Assembly: GCF_009697225.1 (NCBI RefSeq)
Contig: NZ_WIND01000009.1
Span: 1-64,000, forward strand
Length of the DNA stretch: 64,000 nt
DNA from: Halovulum marinum
GTDB lineage: Bacteria > Pseudomonadota > Alphaproteobacteria > Rhodobacterales > Rhodobacteraceae
Direction of reading: 5' to 3'
The first letter of the stretch is position 1. Each line of letters opens with the position of its first letter. The notes under the pieces were generated by a model that searched no databases, was not told the origin of the DNA, and was given only the letters and a program-made list of their open reading frames with translations. Below are positions 53,883-63,359 of the stretch, one piece after another. Both the position numbers and the translations under genes were made by a program.

Positions 53883-55573
53883 GCCACCCACTCCGACACC
53901 GGGGCGGCGGCCTCGTGCAGCGGCTGGGCGATCACGTCGATCAGTGCCGGGCCGCCGTGGTCCAGTGCCTCGCGAATGCTGCGGCGCAGGTCGGCCGGAT
54001 CCTCGACCGTCCACGCCTTCAAGCCGAAGGCGCGGGCCACGGCGGCATGATCGGTGCGGCCGAAGTCGACATTGTAGAACCGTTGCCCGAAGCCGGCGTC
54101 CTGGCCGGCCTTGATCCAGCCGAAGGTGGCGTTCGAGAACACCAGGCTGACCACCGGAAGGTCGTAGCGCACCAGCGTCTCGAACTCGCCGCAGCAGAAG
54201 TTGAACGAGCCGTCGCCCATCGCCGCGATCACCCGCGCCCCGGGCCGCCCCACCTGCGCGCCCATCGCCGCGGCCAGCGCGTAGCCGAGCGCGCCGTGGG
54301 CGCGGTTGGTGATGAACTGCCGCCCGGCCCGCGGCCAGCGGTAATGCGCCGAGAAATAGGGGCAGGGCGTGCCCGGGTCGGCGACGATGACGGCGTCGTC
54401 GTCCAGCGTGTCCTGCAACTCGGCGATCACCGCCTCGGGGCGGATCGGCCGCTCGGTGCTGCCGGCCAGCGGCGCGAACGCCGCCAGCTTGCCTTGCCAT
54501 GCGGCGGCGGCGCGCGCGGCGCCGCCTTGCGCCGGCAGATCGCCGCGCGCCTCGGCCGCGTCGGCCAGCGCCTGCAGCGCCAGCCGCGCGTCGGCGCGGA
54601 TCGCAACCTCGGTTCGGTAGCTGGCGCCGATCACCATCGGGTCGCTGTCGATGTGGATCACCGGCACGCCCGGCGCCGGGCTGCGCCAGCGCTCGGTGGT
54701 GACCGAGCCGGCGCGGCAGCCGACGAACAGCACCAGGTCGGCCGCGTCCACCACCGCGCGGGTCGCCGGCACGCCGCCGTTCGAGCCGACGACGCCGACC
54801 GCCAGCGGGTCGGTCTCGGCGATCGCGCCCTGCCCCGACACGGTGGTCGCCACCGGCAGGTCCAGCGCCCGCGCCAGCCGCGCCAGCGGCTCGAACGCGC
54901 CGGCGATCACCGGGCCGCCGCCGCAGATCGCCACCGCCCGCTTCGCCCGCGACAGCAGGTCCACCGCCGCGGCGATGGCGTCGGGATCGGGGCCCGCAGG
55001 CTCGGCCGGAAAGCTTCGGTGCCGCGGCTCGGCCCAGATCTCGGCGGCGTCGACCGGCGCCTTCTGGGTGTCGAAGGGCAGCGACAGATGCACCGCGCCG
55101 GGGCGGCCGGTGGTCATCGCGCGGAACGCCTGGCGCATCGCGGCGGGCAGGCGCGCGGGCGTGTCCAGCGCCGCGTTCCACTTGGTCAGCGGGCGGAACA
55201 GCGCGGTCTGGTCCAGCTCGGTCAGCGGGTAGCGGCCGGCCGAGGTCGTCGCCACGTCGGTGGTGATCGCCAGCACCGGCACCGAGCTTTCGTTGGCCTC
55301 GACCAGCCCCGGCAGGATGTAGGTCGCGCCGCCGCCGGACGGCCCCTCGCACACGCCGGGGCGGCCGGTGACGCGGGCATAGCCGTCGGCCATGTAGGCG
55401 GCGTGACGTTCGTCGCGGGTCAGGAAGTGGGTGATGCCGTGGTCCAGCCGGGCCAGCGCGTCATAAAGCGGCAGCGTGGTGTCGCCGCACAGGCCGAACA
55501 GGTGCCGCACGCCACAGGCCTGCAGCATGCGGACCATCGCCTCGGCCCCGGTAAGCTGGTTTCCATGCGGCAC
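53879..55573 (-). CDS. Thiamine-diphosphate-dependent enzyme (acetolactate synthase/2-keto acid decarboxylase superfamily)
   Basis: 564 residues from a GTG (VPHGNQLTGAEAM) preceded by GGGGAGAG. Order: N-terminal PYR domain with the ThDP-activating Glu in TRDERHAAYMADGYARV and GPSGGG; central domain; C-terminal PP domain with GDGSFNFCCGEFETLVRYDL (Mg/ThDP motif). Closest by eye to acetolactate-synthase-like decarboxylases. Coupled to the FAD dehydrogenase, it may decarboxylate the keto acid formed by it. Sulfoacetaldehyde acetyltransferase is unlikely because no pta follows. Confidence 0.85.
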   Translation of the reverse strand: MPHGNQLTGAEAMVRMLQACGVRHLFGLCGDTTLPLYDALARLDHGITHFLTRDERHAAYMADGYARVTGRPGVCEGPSGGGATYILPGLVEANESSVPVLAITTDVATTSAGRYPLTELDQTALFRPLTKWNAALDTPARLPAAMRQAFRAMTTGRPGAVHLSLPFDTQKAPVDAAEIWAEPRHRSFPAEPAGPDPDAIAAAVDLLSRAKRAVAICGGGPVIAGAFEPLARLARALDLPVATTVSGQGAIAETDPLAVGVVGSNGGVPATRAVVDAADLVLFVGCRAGSVTTERWRSPAPGVPVIHIDSDPMVIGASYRTEVAIRADARLALQALADAAEARGDLPAQGGAARAAAAWQGKLAAFAPLAGSTERPIRPEAVIAELQDTLDDDAVIVADPGTPCPYFSAHYRWPRAGRQFITNRAHGALGYALAAAMGAQVGRPGARVIAAMGDGSFNFCCGEFETLVRYDLPVVSLVFSNATFGWIKAGQDAGFGQRFYNVDFGRTDHAAVARAFGLKAWTVEDPADLRRSIREALDHGGPALIDVIAQPLHEAAAPVSEWVA

Positions 55574-55661
55574 GGGCCACTCTCCCCTGTCCCGGCAAGT
55601 CGTTGACGGGACGGGCAAGTCTTGGCGAGCGGCCCGCGCGGTGTCAACGCCCGGCGGCGGT

Positions 55662-58600
55662 TCAGGCCGCCAGCGGCGCGGCGGCCGCCTGCCGCCGCTC
55701 GCTGCGCGCGAAGAACACATAGTAGAGTACCGGCGCCGCGATCAGCGTCAGCACCGAGGCGAACGCCAGCCCGCCCATGATCGTCACCGCCATCGACACG
55801 AAGAACGCGTCGGTCAGCAGCGGCGCCATGCCCAGGATGGTGGTCGCCGCGGCCAGCACCACCGGCCGCAGGCGCGAGGTCGAGGCGGTGACGATGGCCT
55901 CGCGCAGCGGCAGGCCCTCGGCGCGGACCAGGTCGATCTCCTCGACCAGCACGATGCCGTTCTTGATCAGCATCCCCGACAGGCTGAGCAGGCCCAGCAG
56001 CGCGGTGAAGGTGAACGGCAGCCCGGTGCCCAGCAGCGCCAGCACGACGCCGTTGACCGACATCGGCACCAGCAGCCAGATAATGATCGGCTGGCGCAGC
56101 GCGTTGAACAGCAGCACCGAGATCAGCACCATCACCAGCAGGCTGATCGGCAGCTGCTGGCCCAGGCTTCGCTGCGCCTCGGTCGAGCTTTCGTACTCGC
56201 CGCCCCAGGCCATGCTGTAGCCCTCGGGGATCGGCATCGCCTCGACCGCGTTCCTGATCTGGGCGTGTACCTCGGCGGCGGTGCGGTCGCCGGGGATGTC
56301 CGCGCCGACGGTCAGCGTCGGCAGCCGGTTGCGCCGGTGATAGAGCGTGTCCTGCACCTCGAAGGCGAAGCCGTCGGTCACCTGGTCGATCGGCACCAGC
56401 AGGCCGCCGCTTTCGCTGTAGACCAGCTGGTCGTCCAGCTTCAGCCCCGAGTCGTCGGGCTGCTTCACGTAGATCGGGATCAGCCGTTCGCCCTCGCGGA
56501 ACATGCCGGCGGACACGCCGTCGGTGGCGAAGCGCAACGCGTTGGCGATGTCGTCGCGGCTGATGCCGGCGCTTTGCGCCCGGTCGGTTGCGTAGACCGG
56601 CTTGAGCACCAGTTCGGGCTCGCGCCAGTTCTGGCGCAGGTCGATCAGCTCGTCGCTGGTCCGTTCCATCACCGCGATCGCCTGCTCGCCCAGCTGGCGC
56701 AGCACCGCCGGGTCGCTGCCGGCGAAACGCACCTCGATCGGATCGCCGCCGCCGGGGCCGAACACCAGCCGGCGGGTGCGGAACTCGGCCCCCGGCAGCG
56801 TCTCGCGCCCGAACCTCTCGAGCGCGTCCTGCAGCGGCGGGATATCGTCGATGGTCTGGGTGCGGATGATCAGGTGCCCGTAGCTGGGGTTCGGCTTCTG
56901 CGCCGCGTAGGTCAGCATGAAGCGCGTCGCGCCCTGGCCGACGAAGGTGGTGTAGGACACCACGTCGTCGCGCTGCGCCAGCCAGTCCTCGACCCGCGCC
57001 AGGTCCTCGGCGGTGGTGGCGATGTCGGTGCCCTGCGGCAGCTTGTAGTGCACGAAGAACAGCGGCGTGTTCGAGTCGGGAAAGAACTGCTGCCGGATCT
57101 GGCCGAAACCGACGAAACTGGCGGCGGTGATCGCCAGCAGCGCCAGCAGCACGATCCAGCGCGCCGCCAGCGCGCCGCGCAGCACCGAGGCGTAGGCGCG
57201 GAAGACCGGGCCGTCGTAGGCCCCGGCCCCCCGGCCGTCGCCGCGCTTGAAGAAATAGTGCCCCAGCAGCGGCGTGACGGTGATCGCCAGCACCCAGGAC
57301 AGCAGCAGCGAGATGCCGATCACGGCGAACAGCGAGAACATGAACTCGCCGGTCGCGTCGGGGCTGAGGCCGATGCCGGCGAAGGCCATGATGCCGATCA
57401 CCGTCGCGCCCAGCAGCGGGATCTGGGTCTTGCCCGCGGCCTCGTCCGCCGCCGCGCGCGACGATCGCCCGCCGCGCATCGAGATCTGCATCCCCTCGGC
57501 GACGACGATGGCGTTGTCGACCAGCATGCCCATGGCGATGATCAGCGCGCCCAGCGAGATGCGCTCCATCTCGATCGAGAACAGCGCCATGAAGAACAGC
57601 GTGCCGACCACGGTCAGCAGCAGCGTGCTGCCCACCACCACGGCGGCGCGCCAGCCCATGAACAGCGCCAGCACCGCGACGACGATGCCGACCGACATCG
57701 CCAGGTTGACCAGGAACGCGTTCGACGCCGCCTCCACCACGACGTGCTGCTGGTAGATCGGGTGCAGCTCGATCCCCTGCGGGATCGAGGGCATCAGCGC
57801 CGCCAGCTTGGCGTCGACGCGCTTGCCGACATCGACGATGTTCTCGCTGGACAGGCCGGCGATGCCCAGGGTGAACGCCTCCTGGCCGTTGAAGCGCACC
57901 ATCATGTCCGGGTCCTCGACCCGGCCGCGGCGCACCCGGGCGACGTCTGCCAGGTTCAGCACCTCGCCCGAGACGCCAATCGCCAGCCCCGAGATCGCCG
58001 AGACGCTGTCCGAGCCGTCGGCACCCTGGAGGATGGTGCGGTTGCGCGCGCCGGTCAGCGAGCCGGCCGGCACCACCGAGTTCGCGGTGGCGATGGAGTT
58101 CACCATCGCCGCCGGCGCCACGTTCTGGTTCACGCTCAGCGCCAGTTCCGGCTCGACGAAGATCGCCTCCTCGGGCAGGCCGGCGGTCTCGACGTCGGCG
58201 ACGCCGTCGACGGTCAGCAGCTCGCGCCGCAGCCAGTTCGCCAGCCGGTGCTTCTCGGCGTCGCTGTAGCCATCTGCGGTCACCGCGTAGTACAGGCCGA
58301 ACACGTCGCCGAAGCCGTCGTTGACGAACGGCGCGCTGACGCCCTCGGGCAGGCCGCGGGCGGCGTCGCGGACCTTGGCGCGCAGCTTGGTCCACAGATC
58401 CGGCAGCTCGGTGCCGTCGTAGGTCGACTTGATCTCGACCTCGATCAGCGACTGGCCGGGGCGGTTGACCGAGGTGATCGTGTCCACCTCGCCCATCTGC
58501 TGGATGGCGGATTCCAGCGGCTCGGACACCTCGCGCGCCACCTGCGCGGCCGAGGCGCCGGGATAGCTGGTGGCGATGACGGCGTTCTTGATGGTAAACG

Positions 58601-58715
58601 CCGGGTCCTCCAGCCGGCCCAGCGCGTTGAAGCCCCAGATGCCGCCGAACAGGCTGGCGAGGATCAGCAGCCAGGTCAGCAGCGGCTTCTCGATTGACGC
58701 GCGCGCGATGTTCAT
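55662..58715 (-). CDS. RND-family efflux pump inner-membrane transporter
   Basis: 1017 residues, full RND length with 12 helices and two large periplasmic loops. The proton-relay Asp is in LIIAMGMLVDNAIVVAEGM; SLSGMLIKNGIVLVEEIDLV marks the second half. N-terminus MNIARASIEKPLLTWLLILA. This is the AcrB/MdtBC-like group often found with a single adaptor and using a separate TolC-type channel, none of which is in the window. Start set by GAGGAC. It follows the adaptor by 10 bp. Confidence 0.95.
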   Translation of the reverse strand: MNIARASIEKPLLTWLLILASLFGGIWGFNALGRLEDPAFTIKNAVIATSYPGASAAQVAREVSEPLESAIQQMGEVDTITSVNRPGQSLIEVEIKSTYDGTELPDLWTKLRAKVRDAARGLPEGVSAPFVNDGFGDVFGLYYAVTADGYSDAEKHRLANWLRRELLTVDGVADVETAGLPEEAIFVEPELALSVNQNVAPAAMVNSIATANSVVPAGSLTGARNRTILQGADGSDSVSAISGLAIGVSGEVLNLADVARVRRGRVEDPDMMVRFNGQEAFTLGIAGLSSENIVDVGKRVDAKLAALMPSIPQGIELHPIYQQHVVVEAASNAFLVNLAMSVGIVVAVLALFMGWRAAVVVGSTLLLTVVGTLFFMALFSIEMERISLGALIIAMGMLVDNAIVVAEGMQISMRGGRSSRAAADEAAGKTQIPLLGATVIGIMAFAGIGLSPDATGEFMFSLFAVIGISLLLSWVLAITVTPLLGHYFFKRGDGRGAGAYDGPVFRAYASVLRGALAARWIVLLALLAITAASFVGFGQIRQQFFPDSNTPLFFVHYKLPQGTDIATTAEDLARVEDWLAQRDDVVSYTTFVGQGATRFMLTYAAQKPNPSYGHLIIRTQTIDDIPPLQDALERFGRETLPGAEFRTRRLVFGPGGGDPIEVRFAGSDPAVLRQLGEQAIAVMERTSDELIDLRQNWREPELVLKPVYATDRAQSAGISRDDIANALRFATDGVSAGMFREGERLIPIYVKQPDDSGLKLDDQLVYSESGGLLVPIDQVTDGFAFEVQDTLYHRRNRLPTLTVGADIPGDRTAAEVHAQIRNAVEAMPIPEGYSMAWGGEYESSTEAQRSLGQQLPISLLVMVLISVLLFNALRQPIIIWLLVPMSVNGVVLALLGTGLPFTFTALLGLLSLSGMLIKNGIVLVEEIDLVRAEGLPLREAIVTASTSRLRPVVLAAATTILGMAPLLTDAFFVSMAVTIMGGLAFASVLTLIAAPVLYYVFFARSERRQAAAAPLAA

Positions 58716-58725
58716 CGGTCCGTCC

Positions 58726-59763
58726 TCAGTTCGGGAAGCCGGCGAAGCGCCGGACCGTCTGGCCGTCGTCCAGCGCGGCGGCGCCGGCGAGCACGATCTC
58801 CTCGCCGGCCTCGAGCCCGGCGCTGACCGCGACCTGGCCGTCGGCGGTGGGCCGGATCTCGACCGCGCGCCGCTCGACCGAACCGCGCCCGTCTTCATCG
58901 GGGTGGAACACCATGACGTGCGCGCCGCCGTCGGGCTGCGGCACCACGGCCGAGGGCGGCACCACGATCCGGGTGCCCGGCTCGCGCAGCGTCGCTGTCA
59001 CCACCGCCGACGAGCCCGGCAGGATCGCCAGATCCTCGGGCGGGGTCATTCCCAGGGTCAGCGTGTAGGTCTGTCCGACCTGCGAGGCCTGGGCGTTGAA
59101 CTCGCGGATCTCCAGCGGAAAGCTGCGCTCGGCGGCGGGGAAGCTGGCGGTCAGCGTCACGTCCGGGTCGCGGCCGGCGCGCTGGAACAGGATCTCGGGC
59201 ACGTTGATGTCGATCCGCAGGTCCGACATGTCGTGCAGGCGCACCACCGGCGTTCCGGCCGCGATCGTCGAGAAGCTGGCGACGTTGCGGCTGGCGACCA
59301 GCGCGTCGAACGGCGCGGTCAGGGTGGCGTTCTCGAGATCGCGCTCGGCGCGGCGCACGGCGATGCGCGCCAGGTTTGCGGCGGTGCTGGCGTCGTCCAC
59401 CGTCACCTCGCTCACCGCCGCGCCGCGCAGCTTGGTCAGCCGTTCCAGGTCGCGCTCGGCCTGATCGAGCTGAAGCCTGGCCTGGTCCAGCGCCAGCTCG
59501 AACGGCTCGGTATCGAGCCGCGCGATCAGCGCGCCGGCGGGCACATGCGCGCCCTCGACCACCGGCAGCTCGACGATCTGCCCCCCGACCTGGAACGCCA
59601 TGTCCACCGTCTCGCGCGCCACCACATGGCCGAAGAACACCCGGCTGAGGCCGCTTTCCCCGGCCTGCACGGTCATCAGCTTGACCGGCCGGGGCGCCTC
59701 CTGCGCCGCGACCGGGACCGCGCCCAGCGACAGCAGGACGATCAGCGTGGTCAGGTGTCGCAT
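58726..59763 (-). CDS. RND efflux periplasmic adaptor (membrane fusion protein)
   Basis: 345 residues with a Sec signal (LIVLLSLGAVPVAAQ). Lipoyl/barrel-sandwich halves (ARETVDMAFQVGGQIVELPV and ENATLTAPFDALVASRNV) flank a helical hairpin (ALDQARLQLDQAERDLERL), then beta-barrel and membrane-proximal domains (GSSAVVTATLREPG). It joins the RND pump to an outer-membrane channel. The start overlaps the marR-type gene by 13 bp. Confidence 0.93.
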   Translation of the reverse strand: MRHLTTLIVLLSLGAVPVAAQEAPRPVKLMTVQAGESGLSRVFFGHVVARETVDMAFQVGGQIVELPVVEGAHVPAGALIARLDTEPFELALDQARLQLDQAERDLERLTKLRGAAVSEVTVDDASTAANLARIAVRRAERDLENATLTAPFDALVASRNVASFSTIAAGTPVVRLHDMSDLRIDINVPEILFQRAGRDPDVTLTASFPAAERSFPLEIREFNAQASQVGQTYTLTLGMTPPEDLAILPGSSAVVTATLREPGTRIVVPPSAVVPQPDGGAHVMVFHPDEDGRGSVERRAVEIRPTADGQVAVSAGLEAGEEIVLAGAAALDDGQTVRRFAGFPN

Positions 59764-60233
59764 AGTTTCAGCCCCTCGGGGTAGCCGTTTTCCAGAATGC
59801 GCGCCGTGGCCTGGCGCACCAGCGCGGCGAATTGCTCGATGTCCTGTTCGGACAACCCGGTGACCTCGCGCACCGTGGCGCCGGCCTCGCGCAGCATGCG
59901 CTCGCGCAGCGCGCGGCCGTCGTCCGTCAGCCGCAGCAGCCACGCGCGGCGGTCGTCCGGGTCACGCCCGCGCACCGCCAGGCCCTTGGCCTCGAGCGCG
60001 TCGGCGACCGCGGTCACCGTCGACGGCAGCGCCATCAGCTCGCGCGCCAGATCGCCCATCCGCTTCGGCGCGGGCAGCCGCACGATCAGGTGCTTTTCGG
60101 GCTTGCTCAGCTCGACGCCCAGGTCGACCTGGGCGATGCGCTCGCTCAGCCGGGCGTAGAGCAGGCTCACGCCCATGAAAAGCTGCACGTCGGGCGCGAA
60201 ATCGAGAAGCTCGTCTGCGGGTCTGTCGGTCAC
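59751..60233 (-). CDS. MarR-family transcriptional regulator
   Basis: 160 residues from a GTG at 60233 (AGGAGAGA 7 bases upstream); an ATG 10 codons earlier lies within the predicted promoter and is less likely. Winged helix with LARELMALPSTVTAVADALEAKG and the wing RDPDDRRAWLLRLTDDG typical of MarR. Probably a repressor of its own efflux operon, relieved by a pump substrate. First gene of marR-adaptor-RND. Confidence 0.9.
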   Translation of the reverse strand: MTDRPADELLDFAPDVQLFMGVSLLYARLSERIAQVDLGVELSKPEKHLIVRLPAPKRMGDLARELMALPSTVTAVADALEAKGLAVRGRDPDDRRAWLLRLTDDGRALRERMLREAGATVREVTGLSEQDIEQFAALVRQATARILENGYPEGLKLCDT

Positions 60234-60260
60234 GGTATCGTCTCTCCTGTCAGGTTGCTT

Positions 60261-60287
60261 CATTTATCGAAACTTTCATTGTGTCAA
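60261..60287 (-). promoter_or_regulatory. Likely promoter of the marR-efflux operon
   Basis: On the minus strand TTGACA (60287-60282) is a perfect -35. TAAATG (60266-60261) is the best -10 but with a short 15-bp spacer. The AT-rich patch stands out from G+C-rich flanks and ends just before the GTG leader. MarR could bind here, though no clean dyad is seen. Confidence 0.45.
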
Positions 60288-60406
60288 CCAACCTCCCGCG
60301 ACCGTGAACGGCGGACGGCGTTTCCCTTCGGCCGGGCACGGGGCTATAACCGGCGCGCACGGGGCCGGAACCGCCGCCCCGCCAGGACCGGACGGAGGGG
60401 GCGCGG

Positions 60407-61699
60407 ATGCCGATCGAGATGCTGTATGGAAAGGGCCATCTTCGGCTGGAACTGCCGCAGGGCGCGGTCCCGCACCTGATCGAGAAGCCGCCGTTTCCGG
60501 CCACGGAGCCGCCTGCGCAGCAGATCGGCGCGGCCTTCGCCGCACCGGTCGCGGCCGCGCCGCTGGCGCGGCTGGCGCAGGGCCGGACCTCGGCCTGCAT
60601 CCTGATCTGCGACATCACCCGGCCGGTGCCGAATCACCTGTTCCTGCGCCCGATGATCGAGACGATGATCGCCGGCGGCATCCCCGCCGGGCACATCACC
60701 GTGCTGGTCGCCACCGGCCTGCACCGGCCCAACGAGGGCGCGGAACTGGCCGCGCTGGTCGGCGATCCCTGGGTGCTGGAGACCGTCACCGTCGCCAATC
60801 ACTTCGCGATGAACGACGACGACCACGTCGATCTGGGCACCACCACGGGTCGCGGCGTGCCGGTGAAGATCGACCGCCGCTTCGTCGAGGCCGACCTGCG
60901 CATCGCCACCGGCCTGGTCGAGCCGCATTTCATGGCCGGCTATTCCGGCGGCCGCAAGGTGATCGCCCCCGGCGTCGCCCATCACGAGACGATCCGCACC
61001 TTCCATTCCGCCCGCTTCATGGAAGACCCCAACGCCCGCGAGTGCAACCTGCACGCCAACCCGCTGCACGAGGAGCAGCTTGAGATCGTCCGCATGGTGG
61101 GCGAGGTCTATGCGCTGAACACGGTCATCGACGACCGCCGCAACCTGGTGTTCGCCAGCTTCGGCGAGATCGTCGAAAGCCATCTTGCCGCGGTAAAATT
61201 CGTCCGCGGCTTCACCGAGATCCCGGTCGGACGGACGTTCAGCACGGTGGTGACGTCCTCGGCCGGCTACCCGCTGGACCAGACCTACTACCAGACGGTG
61301 AAGGGCATGGTGACGCCGCTGGACATCCTGAAGCCGGGCGGCACGCTGATCATCGCCTCGCACTGCGGCGAGGGCATCGGCTCGGCGCATTTCCGCGCCG
61401 CGCAGCAGCGGCTGGTGGCGATGGGGCCAGACGCCTTCCGCGACAGCCTGCTGCAGAAGGCGCTGGCCGACGTGGACGAATGGCAGACCGAGATGCAGCT
61501 CAAGCCGATGCGCGCGGGCCGGATCCAGCTGTTCACCGAGGGGTTGAGCGCGGACGACCTGGCCGTGACCGGGGTGGAACCGATCACCGACCTGGCCGCC
61601 GCCATCGCCGCCAGCATCGCCGCGCATGGCGACCCGGACGTGGCCGTGATCCCCGAGGGGCCCTATGTGGTTCCCCTGTCGGCCGCGACCGCGGCCTGA
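60407..61699 (+). CDS. LarA-family nickel-pincer racemase/epimerase
   Basis: 430 residues, LarA fold in full. Key residues by motif: Arg in DITRPVPN, His in VATGLHRPNEG, His and Lys in GLVEPHFMAGYSGGRKVIAPG, and the later His region NARECNLHANPLHEE. The enzymes interconvert 2-hydroxy acids using a nickel-pincer nucleotide made by LarB/LarC/LarE, which are not in this window. The substrate may be lactate or another 2-hydroxy acid. Divergent from the efflux operon. Confidence 0.88.
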   Translation: MPIEMLYGKGHLRLELPQGAVPHLIEKPPFPATEPPAQQIGAAFAAPVAAAPLARLAQGRTSACILICDITRPVPNHLFLRPMIETMIAGGIPAGHITVLVATGLHRPNEGAELAALVGDPWVLETVTVANHFAMNDDDHVDLGTTTGRGVPVKIDRRFVEADLRIATGLVEPHFMAGYSGGRKVIAPGVAHHETIRTFHSARFMEDPNARECNLHANPLHEEQLEIVRMVGEVYALNTVIDDRRNLVFASFGEIVESHLAAVKFVRGFTEIPVGRTFSTVVTSSAGYPLDQTYYQTVKGMVTPLDILKPGGTLIIASHCGEGIGSAHFRAAQQRLVAMGPDAFRDSLLQKALADVDEWQTEMQLKPMRAGRIQLFTEGLSADDLAVTGVEPITDLAAAIAASIAAHGDPDVAVIPEGPYVVPLSAATAA

Positions 61700-61711
61700 C
61701 CTCACGATTTT

Positions 61712-61738
61712 CGCGCGGACCGTTGAAGGATCCGCGCG
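61712..61738 (+). terminator. Hairpin between larA-like gene and gabD
   Basis: 8-bp perfect stem CGCGCGGA (61712-61719) with TCCGCGCG (61731-61738). A second small hairpin ACCTT/AAGGT follows at 61742-61757. There is no T run, so it may attenuate rather than fully terminate. Confidence 0.4.
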
Positions 61739-61817
61739 CGCACCTTTCGTTGAAGGTGGAAGCAGCGCGCCGCCGGACCCCGGCGGCACCCCGCACAAGC
61801 ACAGGAGGAGTATTCCC

Positions 61818-63302
61818 ATGCCCGACGCAAGCACCCCGATGCCCGACCTGAACCTGAAGGATCCCGGCCTTCTGACCGACGCCAACATGATCGCCGGCGA
61901 ATGGGTCCGCGCGCCCAAGGGCGGCGACGGCATCGACGTGACCAACCCCGCCGACCGCTCGGTCATCGCGCGGGTGCCGAAGGTCTCGGCCGAGCAGCTG
62001 AAAAAGGCCATCGCCGCCGCCAAGGCCGCCATGCCCGCCTGGGCCGCCCGCCCCGCCAAGGAGCGCGCCGCGCTGCTGCGCAAGTGGTACGAGCTGATCG
62101 TCGAGAACGCCGACGATCTTGCGAAGATCCTGACCGCCGAGCAGGGCAAGCCGCTGGCCGAGGCCAAGGGCGAGATCCTGTCGAACGCCGGCTACCTGGA
62201 ATGGTTCGCGGAAGAAGCCAAGCGGCTGTACGGCGACGTGATCCCGACCCCCTCGACCGACCGGCGGATCCTGACCCTCAAGCAGCCGGTCGGCGTCTGC
62301 GCCGCGATCACGCCCTGGAACTTCCCCAACGGCATGATCACCCGCAAGGCCGGCCCGGCGCTGGCCGCCGGCTGCCCGATCATCGTCAAGCCGGCCTCGC
62401 AGACGCCGCTGTCGGCGCTGGCGCTGGCGGTGCTGGCCGAACGCGCGGGCATTCCGGGCGACATCTTCCAGGTGGTGACCGGCAAGGCGTCGGACATCGG
62501 CACCGAGTTCTGCACCAATCCGGACATCGCCAAGATCACCTTCACCGGCTCGACCGAAGTCGGCCGCAAGCTGCTGCGCGACAGCGCCGACCAGATCAAG
62601 AAGCTGTCGCTGGAACTGGGCGGCAACGCGCCGTTCATCGTGTTCGAGGATGCCGATCTGGATGCGGCGGTCGAGGGCGCGATGATGGCCAAGTTCCGCA
62701 ACTCGGGCCAGACCTGCGTCTGCGCCAACCGCATCTACGTGCACGAGGCCGTGGTCGAGGAGTTCACGAAGAAGCTGACCGAGAAGGCGGCCGGGCTGAA
62801 GCTGGGCCGTGGCGAGGACGAGGGCACCCAGCAGGGCCCGCTGATCGACGATGCCGCGGTCGCGAAGATGGAGGAGCATCTGAAGGACGCGCTGGACAAG
62901 GGCGCGACGCTGCACACCGGCGGCGAGCGGTCGGAGCTGGGCGGCACCTGGTTCAAGCCGACGGTGATCTCGGGCGTGACGCAACAGATGAAGCTGGCGC
63001 ACGAGGAAACCTTCGCGCCGCTGGCCCCGGTGATCCCGTTCCGCGAGGAAGCCGAGGCGATCGCCATGGCCAACGACACCGAGTTCGGCCTGGCGGCGTA
63101 TTTCTACACCCGCGACCTGGCCCGCACCTTCCGCGTGGCCGAGGCGCTGGAGTCGGGCATGGTCGGCATCAACACCGGCCTGATCGCTTCGGAAGTCGCG
63201 CCCTTCGGCGGCGTGAAGCAGTCCGGCCTGGGCCGCGAAGGTTCCAAGTACGGCATCGACGAGTATGTGGAGATCAAGTACCTGGCCGTGGCCGGGATGT
63301 GA
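61818..63302 (+). CDS. gabD: NAD(P)-dependent succinate-semialdehyde dehydrogenase
   Basis: 494 residues from MPDASTPMPDLN (AGGAGGAG upstream). Aldehyde-dehydrogenase motifs: ITPWNFPNGMITRKAGPALA, FTGSTEVGRKLL, Glu in LELGGNAPFIVFED, Cys in NSGQTCVCANRIYV, and FGGVKQSGLGREGSKYG at the end, which fits the GabD subgroup. It oxidises succinate semialdehyde to succinate at the end of GABA degradation. No transaminase gene (gabT) is present in the window. Confidence 0.93.
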   Translation: MPDASTPMPDLNLKDPGLLTDANMIAGEWVRAPKGGDGIDVTNPADRSVIARVPKVSAEQLKKAIAAAKAAMPAWAARPAKERAALLRKWYELIVENADDLAKILTAEQGKPLAEAKGEILSNAGYLEWFAEEAKRLYGDVIPTPSTDRRILTLKQPVGVCAAITPWNFPNGMITRKAGPALAAGCPIIVKPASQTPLSALALAVLAERAGIPGDIFQVVTGKASDIGTEFCTNPDIAKITFTGSTEVGRKLLRDSADQIKKLSLELGGNAPFIVFEDADLDAAVEGAMMAKFRNSGQTCVCANRIYVHEAVVEEFTKKLTEKAAGLKLGRGEDEGTQQGPLIDDAAVAKMEEHLKDALDKGATLHTGGERSELGGTWFKPTVISGVTQQMKLAHEETFAPLAPVIPFREEAEAIAMANDTEFGLAAYFYTRDLARTFRVAEALESGMVGINTGLIASEVAPFGGVKQSGLGREGSKYGIDEYVEIKYLAVAGM

Positions 63303-63325
63303 GACGAGCACTAGTGTATGAAATC

Positions 63326-63348
63326 GGCCGCGCCTTCGGGGCGCGGCC
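63326..63348 (+). terminator. Terminator of gabD
   Basis: 9-bp perfect stem GGCCGCGCC (63326-63334) and GGCGCGGCC (63340-63348) with a 5-nt loop, 23 nt after the gabD stop. No T run follows. Confidence 0.6.
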
Positions 63349-63359
63349 ATGAGTAGTTC

